A stretch of 17,350 nt of DNA. It comes from DATGYC01 sp035298385 (lineage in GTDB: Bacteria > Bacillota > Sulfobacillia > Symbiobacteriales > Symbiobacteriaceae). The position numbers and the translations under genes are program-made. The notes under the pieces were generated by a model that saw nothing but the letters and a program-made list of their open reading frames with translations, did not search any database and was not told the DNA's origin. Of the stretch, positions 14,714 through 17,350 are shown one piece after another. Numbering within the stretch: position 1 is the stretch's first letter; each line of letters begins with the position of its first letter. The stretch is taken from NCBI GenBank assembly GCA_035298385.1, contig DATGYC010000175.1, positions 1-17,350 on the forward strand, read 5' to 3'.

Positions 14714-15658
14714 ATGGGGCCTAACGCGGATCCGGGCGCCCGGCCGATCGGGCTGATGGGGGTGACAGGCACGAGCGGCAAGACGACCACCTGCCACCTC
14801 CTGGAAGCGATCCTGCAGGACGGCTGTCCGCCGGGCGCCCTCTGCTCGAGTGAGGCGCAGCGGATTGGGCAGCGACATGTGACCATCAGCCAACCGCGCA
14901 CCGAGCCGGTAGAGCTAGGGCAGTTCCTGCGGGAGGCGGCGGAGGCGGGAGCGCCCTGGGCGGTCGTTGAGCTTGAGAGCGCTGAGTTGGGGCCTGTCAT
15001 CGACATCGCGGTCGTCACGAACACGACTGAGCATGATCGGCAGGCGGTGGCGAAGCTGTTCCACGCGCTCTCACCCGAACGCCAAGCGGGGCGCCCCAGG
15101 GCGGCCGTCTTGAACCGGGACGAACCAGACGTGATGCAACTGGCCGAGGGGCGCCACGTCCCCGTTCTGACCTTTGGCCTTCACCCCGAGGCGGACGTGC
15201 GTGCGACCGAGGTGGAGGTCTCGCTCGAGGGATCGAAGTTCCTGCTCCACCTGCCGGGCGCCCAACCCGAGCCGTGTCACCTGCAGCTGCTGGGGGAGCA
15301 GAACGTACGCAACGCCTTGGCGGCCGCGGCGGGCGGACACCTGCTCGGCCTCTCAGCCGCCACCATCGCACGGGCGCTCTTCCGGTGCCCCGGCCTGCCC
15401 GGCCGGATGGAGCGAATCGAGGAAGGGCAACGCTTTCACGTCGTGGTCGACTATGCTGATACCCCGGATCGGCTGGCGCAACTCGCACGATTCCGGCCGC
15501 CTGGGGCTGACCGGGTCTCTCTACTCGGCTACGAGGCGTTCCGCCCGGCCGTCGCTGAGGCCCGGCACGGGGACCTGCTGATCCTGACCGGGCGCCCCGC
15601 TCCAGGCTTCGCCGTGCGAGACGTCATCCGGGAGGTGCTTGGCAGCTCGCACTTGTGA
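14714..15658 (+). CDS. Minimal MurE-like Mur ligase family protein
   Basis: This 314-residue protein has the ATP-binding and central domain of Mur ligases: Walker A GTSGKTTT (19-26), VVTNTTEHDR (100-109), VLNRDEP (132-138) and GEQNVRNALAA (194-204). It continues into the start of the C-terminal domain with PGRMERIEEGQ (229-239) and VDYADTPDRL (245-254). It differs from true MurE (about 490 residues). The N-terminal UDP-MurNAc-binding domain is absent. The conserved DYAHTPD has Asp for His. The C-terminal domain is cut to about 85 residues and lacks the DNPR substrate-recognition motif. It probably still uses ATP to activate an acid and join an amine, or binds nucleotide in a regulatory role; the substrate is unknown. 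It is divergent from moxR and lies 39 bp upstream of the TlpA-like gene. Confidence 0.82.
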   Translation: MGPNADPGARPIGLMGVTGTSGKTTTCHLLEAILQDGCPPGALCSSEAQRIGQRHVTISQPRTEPVELGQFLREAAEAGAPWAVVELESAELGPVIDIAVVTNTTEHDRQAVAKLFHALSPERQAGRPRAAVLNRDEPDVMQLAEGRHVPVLTFGLHPEADVRATEVEVSLEGSKFLLHLPGAQPEPCHLQLLGEQNVRNALAAAAGGHLLGLSAATIARALFRCPGLPGRMERIEEGQRFHVVVDYADTPDRLAQLARFRPPGADRVSLLGYEAFRPAVAEARHGDLLILTGRPAPGFAVRDVIREVLGSSHL

Positions 15659-15697
15659 TATGATGAGCGTGACTGTCCCGACTTGAGGTGATCCTGC

Positions 15698-16225
15698 ATG
15701 CGAAGAACCCTTCTTCTACTCGTTACTGTTCTACTGCTCGCCGCCTGCTCTCGTCCCGTTGGTCAGGAGGTGGCCCCTGGCGCTCCCGTCCAGATCAAGG
15801 TCGCTGAAGGCTTCCGGGCGCCGGAGATCACGGCGATCGACGTCCAGACTGGTCAGTCGGTCACGCTCTCCGACCTGCGGGGCCAGCCGGTCTTCCTCAA
15901 CTTCTGGGCGACCTGGTGCGGGCCGTGCAAGATCGAGATGCCAGCGATGGAGGATCTCTACCGCGAGGCCGGGCCCAAACTGCGCATCCTGGCCGTCGGG
16001 CAGACCCCGTGGGAGACGAAGGAGCAGCTCGCCGCCTTTGCGAAGGAGCGTGGGCTGACCTTCCCCATCCTCTTCGATGGCGGAGCGGCGGCTGAAGCCT
16101 ACGGCATCGTCGGCGTACCGACCTCGATCTTCATCGACGGTGACGGCATCATTCGGGCCCTCCATCCCGGGACCCTGTCCGGCGAAAAGATGCGGGCTCT
16201 GGCCGCGACCGCCGGCTACAAATAG
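15698..16225 (+). CDS. TlpA/ResA-like thiol-disulfide oxidoreductase lipoprotein
   Basis: This 175-residue protein has a signal peptide ending in the lipobox LLAAC (Cys17), so it is predicted to be tethered to the outer face of the membrane. The thioredoxin-fold domain carries the redox motif WCGPC (Cys74 and Cys77) in NFWATWCGPC and the cis-Pro loop VGVPTSIFID. The AhpC/TSA-Redoxin form of the fold suggests a ResA/TlpA-type reductant of extracytoplasmic thiols, for example during cytochrome c maturation, though no cytochrome genes are near. GAGGTGAT provides a strong ribosome binding site. A -10-like TATGAT at 15659-15664 follows the stop of the Mur-like gene without a good -35 box, so either separate or joint transcription is possible. 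Confidence 0.93.
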   Translation: MRRTLLLLVTVLLLAACSRPVGQEVAPGAPVQIKVAEGFRAPEITAIDVQTGQSVTLSDLRGQPVFLNFWATWCGPCKIEMPAMEDLYREAGPKLRILAVGQTPWETKEQLAAFAKERGLTFPILFDGGAAAEAYGIVGVPTSIFIDGDGIIRALHPGTLSGEKMRALAATAGYK

Positions 16226-16233
16226 GATTCAGC

Positions 16234-16256
16234 CGGGCGCCCGTCGGGGGCGCCCG
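16234..16256 (+). terminator. GC-rich hairpin after the TlpA-like gene, weak terminator
   Basis: CGGGCGCCC (16234-16242) and GGGCGCCCG (16248-16256) form a perfect 9-bp stem around GTCGG. No T-run follows (CTCTCGCGCC), so it is either a weak terminator or an mRNA-stabilising or attenuating hairpin between the two genes. Confidence 0.4.
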
Positions 16257-16294
16257 CTCTCGCGCCCCCCTACTTTCCCGTAAGGAGCGATCTT

Positions 16295-16915
16295 ATGCGC
16301 GCCCTCCGCAAGCTCTTTGACGCTGTCGCCCTCGATCGCCGTTGGTGGTGGGCGCTCGTCGCCATCAACCTCGTCGGCTCCATCTATGGCTTCTGGTGGT
16401 ACCGCTACCAGCTTGAGGCGACCCCCGCCAAGTACTGGCTGATCGTGCCCGACTCCCCGGGCTCCACCTTCCTGCTGACGATCTGGCTGCTCTTCCTGCT
16501 GGCCGGCTTCGACTGGCGCAAGCCGGGGATGCAGATCCTGGGAGCGATCGCCTTCGTCTCGAACATGAAGTACGGCCTCTGGACGGCGACCGTCCTCCCC
16601 CAGGCCGGGATGAAGTGGGGATGGGAGTTCGACTACATCCATCTCTCGCTCTCCCACGGCAGCATGTGGATCCAGGGGCTGCTCTTCGCCCGCTACTACA
16701 AGCCGGCTCTCGTCCCGGCCCTGATCGCCCTCTCGTGGATGCTCTTCCAGGACCTAGTCGACTATCAGGTCCTGATGACCCATCCGACCCTGCCCTATGC
16801 CGAGCAGTTCGCCTTTGCCAAGGGGATGGCACTCTTGCTCTCGCTGCTCTGGGGTGGTTTCCAGGTGGTGCAGGCGATTCGGCACCGCCGGTCCAGCGCT
16901 CGATCGATCGCCTAG
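16295..16915 (+). CDS. DUF1405 integral membrane protein (YpjA-like)
   Basis: This 206-residue protein has about six predicted membrane helices. It shows features I associate with DUF1405: N25 and G28 ahead of YGFWWYRYQL (31-40), LIVPDSPGS (49-57), FVSNMKYGLW (87-96) and LSLSHGSMW (117-125). The family is found mainly in Bacillota and archaea and has no assigned function; the conserved polar residues inside helices suggest a transport or catalytic role, which is speculation. The ATG has a clear TAAGGAG site. It lies 69 bp after the TlpA-like gene, with only a weak hairpin between, and 15 bp before the next small membrane protein, so these may share a transcript. Confidence 0.88.
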   Translation: MRALRKLFDAVALDRRWWWALVAINLVGSIYGFWWYRYQLEATPAKYWLIVPDSPGSTFLLTIWLLFLLAGFDWRKPGMQILGAIAFVSNMKYGLWTATVLPQAGMKWGWEFDYIHLSLSHGSMWIQGLLFARYYKPALVPALIALSWMLFQDLVDYQVLMTHPTLPYAEQFAFAKGMALLLSLLWGGFQVVQAIRHRRSSARSIA

Positions 16916-16930
16916 AGAGGGGTGGAGCGG

Positions 16931-17266
16931 ATGTCGCGCGACCAGGGCGGGCTTCTGGTCGTCTCTGGGATTCTGGGCGCCCTGCCCCTGGTAGCACATC
17001 TCCTGCTGGTCGGGATCGTCGGTCTGCGAGCCTTCCTACTCGCAGACGGGACCTTCCAGCTCCTCTGGGCGGGCGTTGGCCTCGTGGCGGCGATCTTCCT
17101 GGTCCGTGCGGCGCAGGGGACCCGGTTGCCGCTCGCGATCGCCGCCCTGCTGTGGGGCGGTGGGGCTGTTGTGGCTCACCTCGGGGCGCCCCCACTTCTG
17201 CCCCTGCTTGGCGCCCAACTCCTCCTGATCGGCTGGGGACTGGTTGGCATAACGAGAAGACCGTGA
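16931..17266 (+). CDS. Small four-helix membrane protein, unrecognised
   Basis: I do not recognise this 111-residue protein. It is almost entirely hydrophobic, with predicted membrane segments at about residues 8-30, 39-60, 66-85 and 88-106 and a basic C-terminus (TRRP). The ATG at 16931 is preferred because GGGGTGGAG precedes it; an in-frame GTG at 16922 would overlap that site. It follows the DUF1405 gene by 15 bp and is probably cotranscribed. Its stop codon TGA (17264-17266) lies inside the left arm of the following terminator. Confidence 0.7.
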   Translation: MSRDQGGLLVVSGILGALPLVAHLLLVGIVGLRAFLLADGTFQLLWAGVGLVAAIFLVRAAQGTRLPLAIAALLWGGGAVVAHLGAPPLLPLLGAQLLLIGWGLVGITRRP

Positions 17267-17287
17267 GGCGAATGCCTCACGGTCTTT
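17257..17287 (+). terminator. Rho-independent terminator overlapping the stop codon of the small membrane protein gene
   Basis: AAGACCGTGAGGC (17257-17269) and GCCTCACGGTCTT (17274-17286) form a perfect 13-bp stem with the loop GAAT, followed by TTCTA. The stem contains the stop codon of the gene it terminates. Because another gene arrives from the right on the minus strand, the hairpin may serve both directions. Confidence 0.85.
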
Positions 17288-17305
17288 CTAATGTAGGACG
17301 CCTGA

Positions 17306-17350
17306 CTAGTAGCCGCCCGGGTAGCCGGCGATGCCGGGGATGCCGACCGT
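17306..17350 (-). CDS. C-terminal end of a minus-strand gene, Gly/Pro/Tyr-rich
   Basis: Reading leftward from the window edge, one frame gives TVGIPGIAGYPGGY followed by TAG at 17308-17306. The low-complexity Gly-Pro-Tyr tail and its place opposite a strong terminator support a real convergent gene. Such tails occur in spore coat and other surface proteins, but 14 residues do not allow an assignment. Confidence 0.5.
   Translation of the reverse strand, partial: TVGIPGIAGYPGGY

Overview
The window is GC-rich (about 65 percent by eye) bacterial chromosome. Genes are densely packed, have strong AGGAGG-type ribosome binding sites and frequent GTG/TTG starts, and several transcription units end in long perfect hairpins. 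Together with a moxR-DUF58-transglutaminase operon of the Bacillus yeaC-yeaD-yebA type, a YpjA-like DUF1405 protein, lipoproteins and an M42 peptidase cluster, this suggests a high-GC, deep-branching Bacillota (Symbiobacterium-like). That placement is inference. No phage, insertion sequence, tRNA, rRNA or CRISPR array was seen.

Layout. 1-173 is the start of a patatin-like hydrolase on the minus strand. 298-1113 is a membrane-anchored SDH/ClpP-fold serine protease. 1114-1396 is a structured non-coding stretch ending in an intrinsic terminator upstream of trxB (1397-2347). selB (2428-4311) shows that the organism decodes UGA as selenocysteine. 4394-5197 is a pseudo-receiver fused to a degenerate GGDEF domain, and 5287-5733 is a small lipoprotein. 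5734-6021 carries a MITE-like inverted repeat and a strong hairpin.

6022-9169 holds three overlapping M42-family genes. The first two keep the full catalytic and metal-binding set. The third has lost most of it and looks like a pseudoenzyme partner. tatC (9284-10006) follows behind a promoter that overlaps a perfect 12-bp dyad. A hairpin terminator separates it from the convergent operon moxR (14570-13608), DUF58 (13627-12401) and transglutaminase (12404-10059), whose genes overlap. Divergent from moxR is a plus-strand group: a very short MurE-like ligase, a TlpA/ResA-like thioredoxin lipoprotein, a DUF1405 membrane protein and a small four-helix membrane protein. It ends in a terminator facing the C-terminus of another minus-strand gene.

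How the parts relate. trxB, the TlpA-like protein, and the selenoproteins implied by selB are all thiol/selenol redox functions. TatC, the lipoproteins and the MoxR/DUF58/transglutaminase operon concern the cell envelope. The M42 triplet is a cytosolic peptide-degrading unit. The least ordinary items are the trxB leader RNA with a possible antiterminator, the M42 pseudoenzyme, the Glu-for-Asp pseudo-receiver with a dead GGDEF domain, the minimal Mur ligase, the dyad over the tatC promoter and the 127-bp inverted-repeat element.
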